DNA of 64,000 nucleotides from Ceriagrion tenellum. Taxonomy: Eukaryota; Arthropoda; Insecta; Odonata; Coenagrionidae. Under the pieces are notes generated by a model. That model saw nothing but the letters and a program-made list of their open reading frames with translations, ran no database searches and was not told the DNA's origin. Shown one piece after another: positions 1 through 12,989 of the stretch. The stretch is taken from the NCBI GenBank assembly GCA_963169105.1, contig OY720643.1, positions 80,087,696 through 80,151,695 on the forward strand, written 5' to 3'. How positions within the stretch are numbered: position 1 is the first letter of the stretch; every line of letters begins with the position of its first letter. The translations under genes and the position numbers were made by a program.

Positions 1-400
1 CATTTGTTGCCTATATTCAAGAGGGAATTGAGAGTCTTTTGCTTGACTTAAATTCTTCAATATCATAAAATAATTTCCTAGAAATAAAAAATACGCTCCA
101 CTCAATAAAATAGACTCCAACATATGCCAAAAATAAATGTATTATACTTCTGCAGAGATCATATGGCAGTGAATGAGTTTATTCGGACTAAACTCAGGAG
201 GATAGATTAATGAATTATGGCGCAGCAAGAAGAACGATGCTATGCTCACGAAAGTCACTGCGATAATGAAATTCCTGGCAGTAATTCTGCTCTCCTTTAT
301 ACTCTCGATTAAATTTTCTGCCGGTGCAAGGCGTGTGATTAATCGTCGACTGACTTGATTGGTCGCCTAAGTGCGGTGCAGCGACCAAACTATCCGCGAC
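1..400. other. AT-rich unannotated stretch
   Basis: I see no gene, repeat or structured element here. Open frames are short and have no recognisable domain. Confidence 0.5.
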
Positions 401-850
401 ATCAGTCTCGTTCAGACGGGGCACGAGGCAAAATTACGCCATTTTTCTTCCTCGCAGGATCGGCCCGGCGCAGTGCAGCCTTCCTTTGTTTCTTTCACTT
501 TTTCGTCATTCTTTTTTTTTCTCCCACCCCCTTCCCTAGCTCCACTTGCCGAATGTGTGCGGGAGACGACGGCGACCATATCCCCTCGCTCCGCGCGGCC
601 ATTTTTCAACCCCCTTTCACTTGTTTATCGCTTTTCTTTCCCCCTTCTTATGTTACAGCTTTATCCCTCTCAGCCCACTCACTCCCGCCTCCACCCAACA
701 CCCATTTCCGCACTTTCTCAACTTTTTTCCCAAGTTCAACTCCGCATACCCCCCTTTACCTAAGGCCCCACGCCCCCTTTTCCCATACTTTCCCTCCAAA
801 CCTTTCACCAAATTTCCTCGCATTTCTTTCATGCCAACGATTCTCAGCTC
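400..850. repeat. Pyrimidine-rich, GC-elevated low-complexity island
   Basis: The + strand is a long run of C and T with scattered CpG, standing out from the AT-rich flanks. Open frames of up to 183 codons cross it, but their products are Ser/Pro/Phe-rich in every frame, as expected from CT-rich composition. I therefore do not call a protein. It could be a promoter-type island or decayed low-complexity sequence; the sequence alone does not decide. Confidence 0.5.
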
Positions 851-3599
851 TCACAATCACATTTCTGTTCTTTAAACTACTTGCAATACAAGTTAGCCCG
901 AAATAAACAATAATTTCAAGATGTGATAAGGAGAATAGAAGGAAAAATTGTGTTTTTCAATCAAAGGTTTTCATGCATTTATTATCCGTGAATGGAATCG
1001 TTTACACTGATACCTATTGTACTCCAATATTTCAACATTACTAAATGTATAAGTTCACTTAATGTCAAATAGAAGCTAGAGTGAAACCGGTTACCTACAT
1101 ATTTATTCGAAACAGCAATACAGAGTAAGTGTCGTGTAACATACAAGAAACTCTATTTTGACTAAGGTAATAGCGAATTAATTACACTGATAAATCGATT
1201 TTCTCTAGGTGTACCTATTACCAACATCACTGAATCCGCATTGTTACAAGTTTTGGCGAAGTTTTACGATATAAAATCATTCGATTCAAAATACCAGAAC
1301 TTTGGTTTTGATTAACATAAAAATTACAATCACTGGTCTTGCAATTTATTAAGATAATAACTACGATTTATTAACATTTTGTGAGGATCTACACCAATTT
1401 AAAGGACATAAAATAGCGCACACGTGACTATCTTTCAGATTTATGAGCTACACATGATAACTGCTGCAATAAAAACTATTATCTTGGCTGACTTCCTACG
1501 TTTAACACGCCAATTTCTTAACAAACTTCTTGTACTGCCGATAGAAGCCTTCATTTTAGCTTAATTTACGCATGCTAAATGCCATCTGAAATTAAATTTC
1601 TCGTTCAAACAACGTCCTAAAATATATATTCCTACTTTAATATAGGGTATATTTTGTGATTCTGAAGTTAAATATGACTTATTAAACATAAGAGCAAGCT
1701 ACAAACTTGTGGAAAGGGGTATAATAATGTTTTTCTTAATTGGAATTGGAAAATTGTCTTATTTTCGAATGTATTGCAATTAAAAGGTGAAGAGTAATTT
1801 AATAAAGATGCAATGGATGCTGATTGCAAATTACTGGTTGAAGTAGTTTACTAACCTTAACTAGCTTTGACGGATAAGGTAAGTTCATACATACTGTCTG
1901 CAAATAGAAGTAAGAGCACTAGGATGAATAATAGTAGTACATCTCCAAATTCGAGCCATGTCAACGATGGCTTGCTTACGCGACTTAATGAAAACCGGTG
2001 TTTCCAACGTGGCAGGCTTTTGCCCTCAAATCATTTGATCCCTATTTTCCTATTTTTGTAACATTCAATTAATACCACATCAGATAACTGACTTCAGTCT
2101 CACGATCCAATTTTTGCCTTTTGTCCTTCGTGCCTATCCCCACAGAGCTGTCACCAATCTCTATTCCAGAAACAATATGAGTAAATACCCAGCACCTCCA
2201 TCGTGGCACCTGTAAAATACGGAAAGAGTTGGGTGCCCATCAGGATATCAAGCTCTTGAGGCAAAGAATTTATTCAGACATTGTGAGCATTAAAGGGAGA
2301 TCAACACTTTAAAGTGCATATTGCAATCATGTTATTAAATGATAAAGAATGGAATTCCTTCTAAAGAAACATAACATTCAGAAGGGTTCAAGAGACCATG
2401 GCTCAATCATGACGCAGGTGCTTAAGTCTCTTCCCCCTAAAGTGTCAGCTTCCACCACTCAAATTATAAAGAAGATCGATATAAGTTCGTTCAGATTAAT
2501 ATGCGCTTCTTTCCTACACGTTATTAATAGAGGAAACTAATAATATTTTAATGCAAATAATCTGTCAATTCATTGGACAATAAGTTTTAAAATGAGGTTA
2601 AACTTTCCATGAGTCAAAATTACTGATGGCTTGCGAGATAAAATGTTATATATTCATACAATACAAGTGTTTCATATTCATTGTAATAACCCTTTTCTAG
2701 TCTCTAAATAATTCCTTTCAATGCTATAAAAATCTATATTTTGCTGTATTAGAAAAATAGCCCAATGCAAGATGCTGTTATATGAGTTATATAAGACCAG
2801 ACATCCAAACAATGAACCCTTTGAAACCGGAAGTTCACTTCAGAAACATGCATGCACGCGTCACTTGATGCATAAAATTACTTTTCATACACCAAACTTC
2901 TCGTTTTCGGTTTTGATACATAGTTGTCAGTATGACACCCATTGATAATGGAAAATAATACCTATAAAATATGGTCAGGAATAAAGTAGCGAATACAAAA
3001 TGTATTCATGAGTTATGATCCCCAAAACCTACTGCTATTCACCCCAATATTTCATTAATTGTTTCCATACATTTGAGTTTCAAGGTCTACCAAAATCCTA
3101 TTTAATTTCCATTGAAAGCAGAGAAAATCAAATAATTTATGCATCAGGATGAAATTACTAGCTTCAACCGGATATTTTGTAATGTCAGCAGCGCCTTTGG
3201 CATTAATTCAAGCTCGGAATGTAGTCTTGCGTATAAATGCCAATTTATGAGTAATTTAAGTTTAATTATTGTAATCAACCTCGATGAACCCAGATTTTTG
3301 TTTAGTTACACTTAGTCATATTTCATGCATATCTGCATGCCTAAAACATCAAAATGTTTTAAAGGTAAAAAATTAATTGCGAAATCAAATGGTTATATCA
3401 AGCCCTGGTAGGTGTAAAAGATTTTCACCTCGAAATAACAAAATTATACTAACTTCTAATGCATTTTTTCAAATAAAGCAAACAGTGTTGCTTTACCAAT
3501 AGAAACAATTTTATGCATATTTTGTTCCTACCGCCATTTACTGACATTTCCTAAGATACGCACGGATGGCCAACACAGGATGACACTTCAAGAGTAATC
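851..3599. other. AT-rich unannotated stretch
   Basis: This is AT-rich DNA with many stops in all frames. I found no repeat, terminal inverted repeat or recognisable protein fragment. Confidence 0.5.
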
Positions 3600-4170
3600 A
3601 AAGGCCACGTATCCTCCTATTATTCAGCCACGATTGTCACCATTCCTCGTTTTATACAATAGGGTTTCAACGCCCTTGAGCAGGAGAGTCCTATTCACTT
3701 CTCCGTACCTAACCCCCCTAACAAAATCCATTCAATTCCGTTCACTGGCGTCCACCCACTACCTTTTCCCACCTACAAACCCCATCCGACACCCCCATCT
3801 CCACCGTCCTTCCGCACACATTCCCACGGCCGTGGTCTTTTGTCTCGGCCCCCCTTGCTCCAATACTCCACCCCCTTCTTCGTCCTCCGAGAACCATCCT
3901 CCTCCAACAAGGGCCGAAAGCTTCCTTCCCACCTTTCTCAAGTCCTCTCCCGACCAATACTCTTCAAGCCTTCCCGTACCACCCTTTTTACCTCTAAAAC
4001 CCAACGGGAAACTTTTAAGATTTATCTCACGTCTTTGATTTGGACTTAACTGGAAAATCCCCTCTTCTTCCCTCCCAAATGGCTCTCTTCTATTCTCTCC
4101 TTCAAACCGACCATTCCCATTCCTCCATTACGTCTCCTACGTTATCTTTTCTCCTCTTCACACCACCCTG
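3600..4170. repeat. Pyrimidine-rich low-complexity island
   Basis: The + strand is strongly C/T-biased, especially from about 3700 to 4170. Overlapping frames of 69 to 134 codons on both strands give low-complexity Pro/Ser or Gly/Arg peptides, so none is called. It resembles the islands near 0.4, 10, 26 and 54 kb in composition, but I could not align them as copies of one family. Confidence 0.5.
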
Positions 4171-5019
4171 AATCAAATTTCTTTTATATGAAGCGCACCA
4201 TGCCGACTCCTCCATGACTCTCTTCACGAGGCCAAAAGAATCCTTCTCTCACGAGTGACTTATTTCGTTTTATCTTATTATCGTTCTTGCAAGTGTAATC
4301 CAAGAAAGGCATTCGTAACTAGGACGAAGCAAACTTAATACATATTCTTCTAGACTTGAAAGCATTTTTGCCCAGAATGGATTTTATAGATACATATCAG
4401 AATCTAGCAGTGTACATAATCTGACTAATCTCCAGCTCTTATCCTCTACTGAGCTGGGTGTTACACTTGCTTTCTGCCTTTTTTAGCTTACCATTACATC
4501 TGCCATCCTTAATCTACTTGAATGACCAGGTTGTTTTGGTATCGACCGAGTTCACTGAATTATTCAGTTTGATCATCAAATTTCTGGCAATGCAATGGTA
4601 TAAGAGAGGCTAAAGTAGTATACATACATAAAAGATAAAGCCATATGGAGGAAATCCTTAAAACAGAGCCGGGCTCCCATGTAAGGCAACAGTAAATAAA
4701 CTGTTCATAAGTTATTTTCCTTCAGTACAGTGTGCTAAAGAAAACAACACAATGGGTATGTATTTGCATGTAACTATAGATTGATTGTGATTCTAGTAGG
4801 GAAAATATTGAACAGATTCTGATAACTATATCACTAAAATTTGCATTGAATAGTTGTTAGATAAATCACCTTCGATAAAGAGATGAACTATAATTTAAAG
4901 CTTTGGGTTATGAAAAATATTGTAAGCTTATCATACTCACATAACCTTTATTTAGTCTACATTAAGTAGGGAGGCCAAAGCCCATACCAAGCAGTAGCGC
5001 CGAGGAAGTAAGTACGTAA
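4171..5019. other. AT-rich unannotated stretch
   Basis: Nothing recognised: no open frame of note and no repeated segment. Confidence 0.5.
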
Positions 5020-5055
5020 GATGGAGGTAATTAAGAACTCTTAATTACCTCCATC
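5020..5055. repeat. 36-bp near-perfect palindrome (hairpin)
   Basis: Two 17-nt arms (5020-5036 and 5039-5055; left arm begins GATGGAGGTAATTAAG) are exact reverse complements separated by only AC. If transcribed it would fold into a very tight hairpin; as DNA it can form a small cruciform. No transposon ends or target duplication were found beside it, so its origin is unknown. Confidence 0.9.
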
Positions 5056-8000
5056 AGCTTCATTAGGCCAGGTCACCAAATGTTGTGACAGTAAACGTAA
5101 ACATTGATAATGAAAAATAAAATTTGTGAGTTTAGATACATGCCGGGATTCTAATTAATGGCCTAGTATTTTCAGTAACAGAATATAACGCTCATACGTT
5201 CTTTCATCGTTAATGCCTAAGACAACCGACAATTAGTCTGACGGACTATACAACACCTAGACCTCGCTTCGGCTGTTTTCGTATATTTGATAGACGTCAA
5301 ATATCTAGTAACTTTCTCAAAGACAACTTTATCCGCTTTGAGTGTCTCTAGCTTGTAAATCCTCAAATGTTTCAACACTATCAGTCAGAGAAATGGGCAA
5401 CAGATGAGACATGACGTGGGGTTTATGACTGATATCCTTAGTTTTCGCTCTGTGATCGATGGGTCGACAAACAGTGGTGAAGTTTTGCTCGCGAATGTCC
5501 ATTACGTCTCATTTGTTTTGAGAGAAAACCCTTTTCTTTGTCCATCGGAGAGCGGATCGCAAAAAAAAATTGGCCGCAAAAAGCTTATCCGTTCAGTCTA
5601 GCTGAACACGCAGAAATGTAGAAGTAAAATATAATATTGCCATTGGAAAAATAACATAAGCTACAAACATATTCCAAACGTACTAAAAATACTTATTTAA
5701 AGTATTATCTAAAAAAAAAAACAGTTTTTGTTCAGAAAGACAAAAATCTACCCTTCTCACCTCTTACTTACTTACCTAATCTCACCAAAAGTTACTTTTT
5801 ACACCTAAGTTTCTCGAACCCAATTCCAGAGGTACCAAAATATAAGTGTCTCTGTACCGCACTTAATACCGCTAATATAATAAAATTTCAAAATTTAATA
5901 AGCGGTGCAACATAGATTATCCCATGTGCACCACAAATAATTCGTTTAATCTCTCAACTTGGCAGGAAGTCTTCCATAGTATTGTTTAATAACGGCTTTC
6001 ACTAAAACATAGGAAGACATCAAAGTGGATTAACACACTCTTTGTTCCAGCTTAATGAGAACTAAGAAGAAAGCATTCAAAATTTCACAAAAATAGCAAG
6101 CTGGAAAATTACGCAATTAAACAATACATTCCAGACAATCTGGTGGTAAAGTTTTGCAAACATGTGTATTTCACTAGAATCTACCCCAACTCAATTTTGA
6201 AAATTGACTTTTAACATGTAGATTACACGTGCTACTAAGAGTATTCAATTATTCTATCCTTTCATTTTAGCTATGAAAGAAATGTGAAGACTCATGACAA
6301 TCCATCTGAAAAAAATATTTTTTGTAAATATATTATTGCATGACCAAAAATTCAACCGACCTTAAATTTAGACTACTTCCCGTTTATTTCATAGGCTTTT
6401 AATTGGCTACATTAATAAATCATGTAATTTAAAATTTTTCATTCAAAAACAGGACCTCATATGCATAATTATCTACATCCTTTTTGGGGCTTAGCTTTTA
6501 GTTTCTCTAAAAAATATCGAGGTTTCTAACTCCAATCGAGGTTTCTAACTCCAATTTACATAGTTTACAATTTTTTATTTAATTTCGTCCAAAAAGAAGT
6601 AAAATGAATTAAACAGATACATTTTGACTCAGCATTTAAAAAAGGCAGTACATTTGAGATTTGTATCTCTTTGTGGTGGTTACGTTGTCGCTAGCTTGTA
6701 GGCGTCAAATAAAGGGGAATTATGTCGTGTCTGTAGTCATGAAGCATTTCTGTTAGACCGTACGGGAATATAATCATTAAAAATAAAATTAATGGTCTTT
6801 TTGTAAGTTGAAGGCACTTCGCAAAAAAAGGACTTATATGAAAGAGATAAATCAAAATGGCTCACGTTATGTCCTCATAATCAAATTTTGATGTTTGCTG
6901 TGATTTCTTTCCGCTGCCAAAGTATGAATCATTTTTAATTAAAAATCAAAAGTTGAAAGTTAACAGCCCCAATGTTTTTTAATTAGACGTATTTTGTATC
7001 TAAAAGATTAAAAATGAGATGAGAGCATAAATTGAGTATATGTACACACAAATTACATATTTTGCGTGGGAATGTTTTTGGCAATATAGTGGCTATGGCC
7101 ATTATAACAGAACACAAGAGACTATACGAGAGAAATAACAATTTGAAACACACCATTGAAAAAGCCATAATGTTCAGACAAAATGTATAAAGATAGCTCT
7201 TAGAAGTGGATAAGTCTTAATAATTCTACAACCACTCGGACTTTATTGACTCAAAAACCCTATTTGTAATGAAGGAACTACAATAATGAAGAAATATAGA
7301 ACAAGGACTTCGATTCAGTTAGCATAGAAAGAACTTAATTTGATTAGTGATTGGAATAGAAAGCTGAAGCAATAGGCAGACCGATGAATGCTGATGGTGA
7401 TTAAAGGTATACATGGTGACGCAGAAATTACATAAGATACTTTACACATATTATTATGCCTAGGTCATCAGCCTCGTATATAATTTTGATGAATAATCAC
7501 CAGTAGTGTACCACCATCACCAATTATCACCAGATCAATAATTACTATTCTTCAACAGTCGTTTCATACCGATAATCAGGTATTGTTCAAAAGAATATTC
7601 GGTTGTCATATAATCCTTTTAATACTAGCCTCGTTTCTTTCTGAAGGGTTTTAATTCTGGAACACTACTTGGCCATAGATGATAAATCTTGATTGGTCAC
7701 AAAGTAATGTCTCCAAAGTTCACAGCTCCGAATCGGAATTTTGCATGATTAGCTTTTGGGAGAGAGCAGAATGTCGCTTCGCCCGCTCGAAAACCAAAAA
7801 TTTGAATCGCCATCGCCGCTAATGGTGCGTAAATTCACACAAGACTGAGCACAAATCAAGGAGCAAGCTTCTCGATTCAAGCAAACGTCTCCGGGTAAAT
7901 CGAAAGTTTTTGATGGAGTCCGAGATAAATTTACCGAGCCAGCCCGTTGGCTTCTCCACATAATTCTGGAAAAAGGCAGAGTAGAAAGATATTTCTACTT

Positions 8001-9125
8001 AAAAATAGAAGTAAGGTAACTATGTTCGGCGTCTGATGAATAAAAATAAAGGTTTAGCATCGTTATTTGGTTTCAGAGCGTAATATTTAGCTCGTAATGT
8101 GGCCATTTAAATGTAATGACCTCTCTCCATCCCAATGATTTATGCGTTAATGAGAGCTACAATTTGAAGGTACTATATTAACAAAATTAGTGAACACAGG
8201 ATTTCTAGTATTAGCTGGAGTACAAGGTGGGCATTAATTCACTTATGCTCGAGATTAAGTCCCGGAAGTGTCATTAATTGCAATAATGTTCCGAAAGAAG
8301 TATTATAAGGCTATCCATTTAATTTTTGAGAAATATATACACGCAAACACTTATGTAACAATCAATTGTCTCAAATTTTACAAACACATTCAATATATTA
8401 TGATGATATTTCAAAATATCAACACAGGCAAGTTATCGTTTTTCTCCATCTCAATGATAATGGAATCACTAATTTTTCTGAGGAAAGAATAATAATCCAA
8501 ATCGAATTATAAGGAAAATATTTATACCGAGCTGAAGGTAGATACATGGTTTCCCATTTTGATGGTATAAATAAGATTTATTTCAGGAGCAGCCAGAATA
8601 ATGTGTAAATCCAAGTACATTAAGGGGGATATGTAGCATGCACCTCAAGGTCAGTAAGTATTCTAGTCATGTAATGAAACGTATAGGTGCGGCTTCAAGG
8701 TCTTCTTAGAGCCGACTTTATTGGCATGGCTCATGATCCACCTCAAGCTTCGTTTTATTTCTCATCTCCTGCCGCAAAAAAAACACTCAATTGAAAGAAG
8801 TAGATTCCCACCAGTATTTGTCGGTTACTCAGATGATTATGAGGATAAATTTATGACACTATAAAGTGAGTAAATAAGGAATTTCCTGCATGTGAAATGC
8901 TGACTAGAATGATATGTATCTGTTTGTAGAGTAGCACGGGTACCCACATTGAGGAACAGGTCCTTTAAAAACCGATTGTCTAATTCGGGGTGGGGAAATA
9001 TATGATAGATAGCTCCAGCTCAAGCCAGAATTGTGAGCTCACGGTAGCTCAAGCATCGAGTAAAGCTCCAGCTCAAAAGCTTTTCAGGATTACGTGGTGC
9101 TTTTTATTAATTTTTGCATAACGTC
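5056..9125. other. AT-rich unannotated stretch
   Basis: About 4 kb of AT-rich sequence with only short open frames and no recognisable protein. The one structured item I see is the 19-bp tandem duplication listed separately at 6517-6554. Confidence 0.5.
6517..6554. repeat. 19-bp tandem duplication
   Basis: The unit TCGAGGTTTCTAACTCCAA occurs twice back to back with no mismatch (6517-6535 and 6536-6554). This is a simple recent local duplication. Confidence 0.9.
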
Positions 9126-9127
9126 CA

Positions 9128-9228
9128 GTTTGCTCCTACAATTTCTGGGCTCAAAAACCACTGCAACAGTAAGTATTCCACCAATTACCCATCCTAGACG
9201 GCGCTACCACTGAAGCACCTTAAATTAT
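9128..9228 (-). mobile_element. Decayed tRNA-derived SINE head (tentative)
   Basis: Read on the minus strand, the segment has an A-box-like GTGGTAGCGCC and, roughly 40 nt later, a degenerate B-box-like GGTTTTTGAGCCC. These are the internal RNA polymerase III promoter boxes of tRNA-derived SINEs. The tRNA fold is not intact, so this is not a tRNA gene. No tail or target duplication was identified. Confidence 0.35.
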
Positions 9229-9479
9229 GCAATGTGATTCACAGAATTTGTCATGACATTGATATTTTCTGATAATTAATCAGGTCGATGAAGATATAAT
9301 ATCATAACCTGTTGATAAACAATAAATTTAATACTGCTGTAGTTACAGCACGCAATCTCTTCTAATATTTGCTCATTATCTCCCTCCATGTTTACTATAT
9401 GCCATAATTTATAAGTCAACGATTCGTGTTAGACTGAATGAAACAGAAGCATAAACTCGTCACAGTCGAAAATCATCAG

Positions 9480-10240
9480 TGAGATTCAGCTGCATTAGAG
9501 AATGTTGGAGCAGGTTGGCTTCCAAGTTTGGTCTCTCTTCTTGCATTTTTATTCTTCTTGCCCTAGCCTCGCTTTCACGGCATTCTTCATCCAACCGTCC
9601 TCTTCAACAAGCCATTTCCCCGAAGTATATATATCCAAACCATCCCTTTACTTTTCTTTGAATGTGATTCTACCGGCTACCTAAACTCCCCATTCTACAT
9701 ACAGCACTTCGTTTGTCTTCCTCGCTGTCTATATAATTGGGTGGTCTTTTCATATTCCCCACAATATGAAATGATAGAGTACTAAGTTTGGGTCTTTTAG
9801 TCTGAGAATCCACATGAGTAATGGCTGCACAGCGACCCAAGTCCGTGGAGATCGTATATAAAAAATGTGAATAATAAACCCATATAAGAAAATTCTTTGC
9901 GAATCCGCTAGCGGCCTAGACCACGCCCCGTACCTCCCGCCAAGTACTTCAACACCACGACCAATCAGAGAAGTCGAGGGAAAAGAAAGGTCTTCCTCCC
10001 CTTTTCTCAAACACCTTACCACCCTCTCGCCCACCCAAAAACCCTCGCCCAATTTCCATTTTACGCTCCTAAATCTCCGTGTGCCTTTTATCCCTATTTT
10101 CTCTATCCCTCCCTCTCGCCAATTCTCCTTCTACCCACACGCTGGCGATTCCCATCCGACGCCATTCCCTATGGCCCCACCCTATTCTTTCGCCTTACCG
10201 CGCACAAATCTCATGCTATGTTGCTTATCTACCGGCCAAA
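9480..10240. repeat. Pyrimidine-rich stretch, densest at 9950-10200
   Basis: This is C/T-rich on the + strand, most strongly around 9950-10200. The overlapping frames give low-complexity peptides and are not called. No repeat structure is visible. Confidence 0.4.
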
Positions 10241-10695
10241 GTATGCATATAAAGTCCATCCAGGGTCGGTAAGTATCATGCTAATGGTAGCATTCCACTG
10301 TAACAAGTACGTTTTCCATTTTTTACAACTAACATGTAATCGAGTGCTTAAGGAGTCCCTTTCAAAGACTGGCCTACTCACGTTTTGGTAGTAATCAGTT
10401 GTTTTCAACAGCCACTTGTTTAAATCATTCAGAAAACTACGCAAACGCAACTGTGCTGCCGAGTAGTCATTTATTCCATCTTACGTAGCAGTCTTTCCTT
10501 CCTCTGGTCACGTTAAATTACTTTGATTTACTTTCCTCCTTAGCAACTTCTTCCCTCTAGTATTTAACATTTTCCACCAGATTTCTGCCCGGTGTCATGC
10601 GAGACATATGATAGGGGAGATGGATATACTACGAGTTTGCAGTTTCTTCTATTCAACATTAATCTCCATTTATCATTAAAAAACTCCTTATGTTT

Positions 10696-10762
10696 TAATC
10701 CAGACTGTTTATTTCATTAAATCGACCCGGTTTTGACACCACAACTGTGCCATCGACTGGAT
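10696..10762 (-). mobile_element. Penelope-like element terminal motif, single copy (tentative)
   Basis: On the minus strand the order is GATGGCACAG, a short stem-like interval, AAAACC and GGGTCG, then AT-rich sequence. This matches the pattern TGATGATGG - stem - GAAACC - GGTC seen at 32.7, 38.9 and 55.0 kb. PLE termini are known to carry hammerhead ribozyme motifs, and this has the outline of such a 3' half. It is a fragment; no reverse transcriptase or GIY-YIG endonuclease is present nearby. Confidence 0.35.
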
Positions 10763-11186
10763 AAGATTATTGTTAAATTAATTTTCATTAAACTTTTATT
10801 ATGTTACACGCCAAACTAAACTCAGTATTAATAGAAATAAATATTTTCATGGACGAGTTTCCATAAGGCAGAATACACCAACTACTACTTTCAGATCCAT
10901 TCTGTTGGGGAGTTGATACTTTTATTTCAATTGATATCCTGTATAAATGCATCAATATCTTGGAACTTGATCAGAAAAAAATTTTCTTCAGTCGACATTC
11001 AGATATTTGCCGTTTAAGTGGGCGAATAGGTGAGTTTGGCCAAATTTACGAGGAGAAATTTGAAAATTTAAGCTCGGACCCCGTACAGACTCCATTGTGA
11101 CTTGTGTACATTTAACCAACATGCTGTTCCTACCATTTTGTCCGTTGACGCCACTTACCTTCATGTAAAATAGCCTTATTCCGCAA

Positions 11187-11795
11187 GTTTTTGAGGATCC
11201 ATTTCGCGACTTCACAACGGATACTAAGCCAAGAATAGCCCAAGCTAAGAAGGTGTTTAAGGCAAAAAGACAACTGCAGTTTTCAAAGAGGATAGGACCA
11301 CTAATCAGGAAACGGTATGTGAAAACATTTGTGTTGACTAAAAACCTTCGAAATCTGGTGCTGGAAAAGGATTCTGAAGATAAAATGGACTTACAAAATG
11401 AAAAGCACTCTATGGATCGGAAACATGGACCATTGGAAAAGCTGACCAGAGGATGCTGAGTATAAAATGGACGGAAAATATTAAAAATGATGGATTGTAC
11501 AGAAGAGGAGAAGACGATAGGTCCATATGGAATACTATAGAGAAAAGAAGACCCAGATGGATTGGACACACCCTGAGATACAATGGGTTTGTGAAGAACG
11601 TAATTGAAGAGAAATTAGAGGCAAAAGTCCTCAAAGGAAGACCCAGGAATAATTTCACGGACCAAATAAAAAAGAAAGAACATAGGAAAATATACCAGGA
11701 GGTAAGGAAACTAGCATTAGATAGGGAAGGGTGGAGGGCTGCAGTTAACCAATCTTAAGATTGAACGACCAATGCTGATGATCCGCCTCTTCAAA
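11187..11795 (+). mobile_element. LINE-A copy 1: C-terminal end of a non-LTR retrotransposon polyprotein
   Basis: This is the 3' part of a LINE, truncated at its 5' side. The frames at 11253-11459 and 11453-11758 read through the region downstream of reverse transcriptase. Recognisable blocks are RIAQAKKVFKAKRQL near the start, then IKWTENIKND, RWIGHTLRYNGFVKNVI, a GRPR-type stretch and LALDREGWRAAVNQS before the stop. This order is typical of the C-terminus of RTE-like LINEs; the clade is my inference. A frameshift near 11450 separates the frames and the catalytic RT core is absent. The 3' end reads TTGAACGACCAATG, shared with the copies at 17.7, 33.6 and 44.2 kb. The antisense frame 10988-11569 is its shadow. 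Confidence 0.8.
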
Positions 11796-11939
11796 CCCTA
11801 CTACGTAAGATCCCAAAGTTCGAAAAAAATTCCCTCGTTCGACACGCACTTTTAATTTACCCAGAACCGAAAATTTGCCAAGACGCTTATCACAAGGTTG
11901 AACTCTGAGAACCAGGGTTTTCAAGACGACTCCGTTGCA

Positions 11940-12500
11940 CGTGACATAAATGTATTCGAGGAAAGTGAAGACTTGTATGAGGAAGAGAGGGAAGAGTCTG
12001 AGTCGAAGAAGAGGGAAAAATGGGAACCAGTTGGTTTTGGGGATCTCGTCCGGGAATTTAAAAAAAAGGGTACGTAGACCCTTGGAGAGTGTTGGTGAAG
12101 GGACAGAATCGTTGGGAATGAGTTCGGGAGAAGAAAAAGGGAGTTTATTTTTGTTTGGCTCGGGTATTTTGCGAACGGCGCGGGGGTAGAAGAGGCTGGG
12201 GGAAAGCTTTTGGTGGGGGAGGCTGATAGAAGTGTTCGGGAAGGGGGTCTTAAGGATTCAGGGATTGTTTAGGGAGGGAGAGAAAAAGGAATCCTGCAGA
12301 GGAAGCGGCCCCTGATATAGGTTTTGAGTTAGGGGTAGGAATGAAAAGGGTCAAATGGGAGGTCGGGATGGGGGTTCAATTCGGGTGTGTGGTGTGGGTC
12401 GTTTTTTTTTCTTAGGAAGTGAAGGCAGTTCTTTCTTCTCAGCCCCCCCTTATGTCGTTCCCCCTACCGGCACCACCCCTGGCCAAAACAGCTCCAAGGA
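11940..12500. repeat. Purine-rich, GC-elevated low-complexity island
   Basis: The + strand is G/A-rich (AGAGGGAAGAG-type runs) with a short C-rich patch near 12440-12480. Frames at 11950-12189 and 12355-12573 are Gly/Arg/Glu-rich by composition and are not called. It looks like the complement-strand counterpart of the pyrimidine-rich islands elsewhere in the window. Confidence 0.45.
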
Positions 12501-12841
12501 ATTGACAAAATCGTGCGTGCGGATAAAGGTGGAGAGAAAACTTGTGGTATTGGAGATAAAGAGGCATATTTGAAGATAATAGTAACAGAAACAAGAAGGT
12601 GGTACCTGATTTCGCAGCCTCACAGATATCCACTTACGCTGACTTTTAGCAATCACTTCAAGAGGGGCTCGGAAGATAACTAACCTTTGCAATACCTCAA
12701 CCACGTGAGGCATTCTTTTCAACATAACACAGCGCTCTTTGTGGCTATGCGAATTTTTCTCACATTACAATTACAAATTGTCCTAAACTATTTTTTTCCC
12801 GGTAAATGATGTGAGTGAATACTTCATGGGTTGCCTAATGG

Positions 12842-12944
12842 GTCAACGTTTCCATATTTGTAGACGTTTTGCCCACGTTTCACATAACTGATGACGGCGA
12901 GCAATAATATTGCTGCAACGTTGGGAAATATGGAAAAACTGACC
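12842..12944. mobile_element. Inverted pair of PLE-like terminal motifs, strongly diverged (tentative)
   Basis: The right half contains CTGATGACGGCGAGCAATAA, then TTGCTGCAACGTTGGG and AATATGGAAAAACTGACC. The left half read on the minus strand has a related ending, with AACGT followed by AAATATGGAAACGTTGACC. The two halves face each other as at 32.7, 38.9 and 55.0 kb, but here identity is low and the GAAAC element is not preserved. Confidence 0.35.
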
Positions 12945-12989
12945 GATTTTAAGTGAACCGGGACTAGTCATGGATAAATTACGAGGTCA

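Noticed and set aside
355..906. 183-codon + strand open frame
   Set aside because: It is Ser/Pro/Phe-rich because the DNA is C/T-rich. Two other + frames are also open here and no domain is visible.
10988..11569. 193-codon minus-strand open frame
   Set aside because: Over most of its length it is antisense to LINE-A copy 1, whose + strand protein blocks are recognisable. The frame is a shadow.
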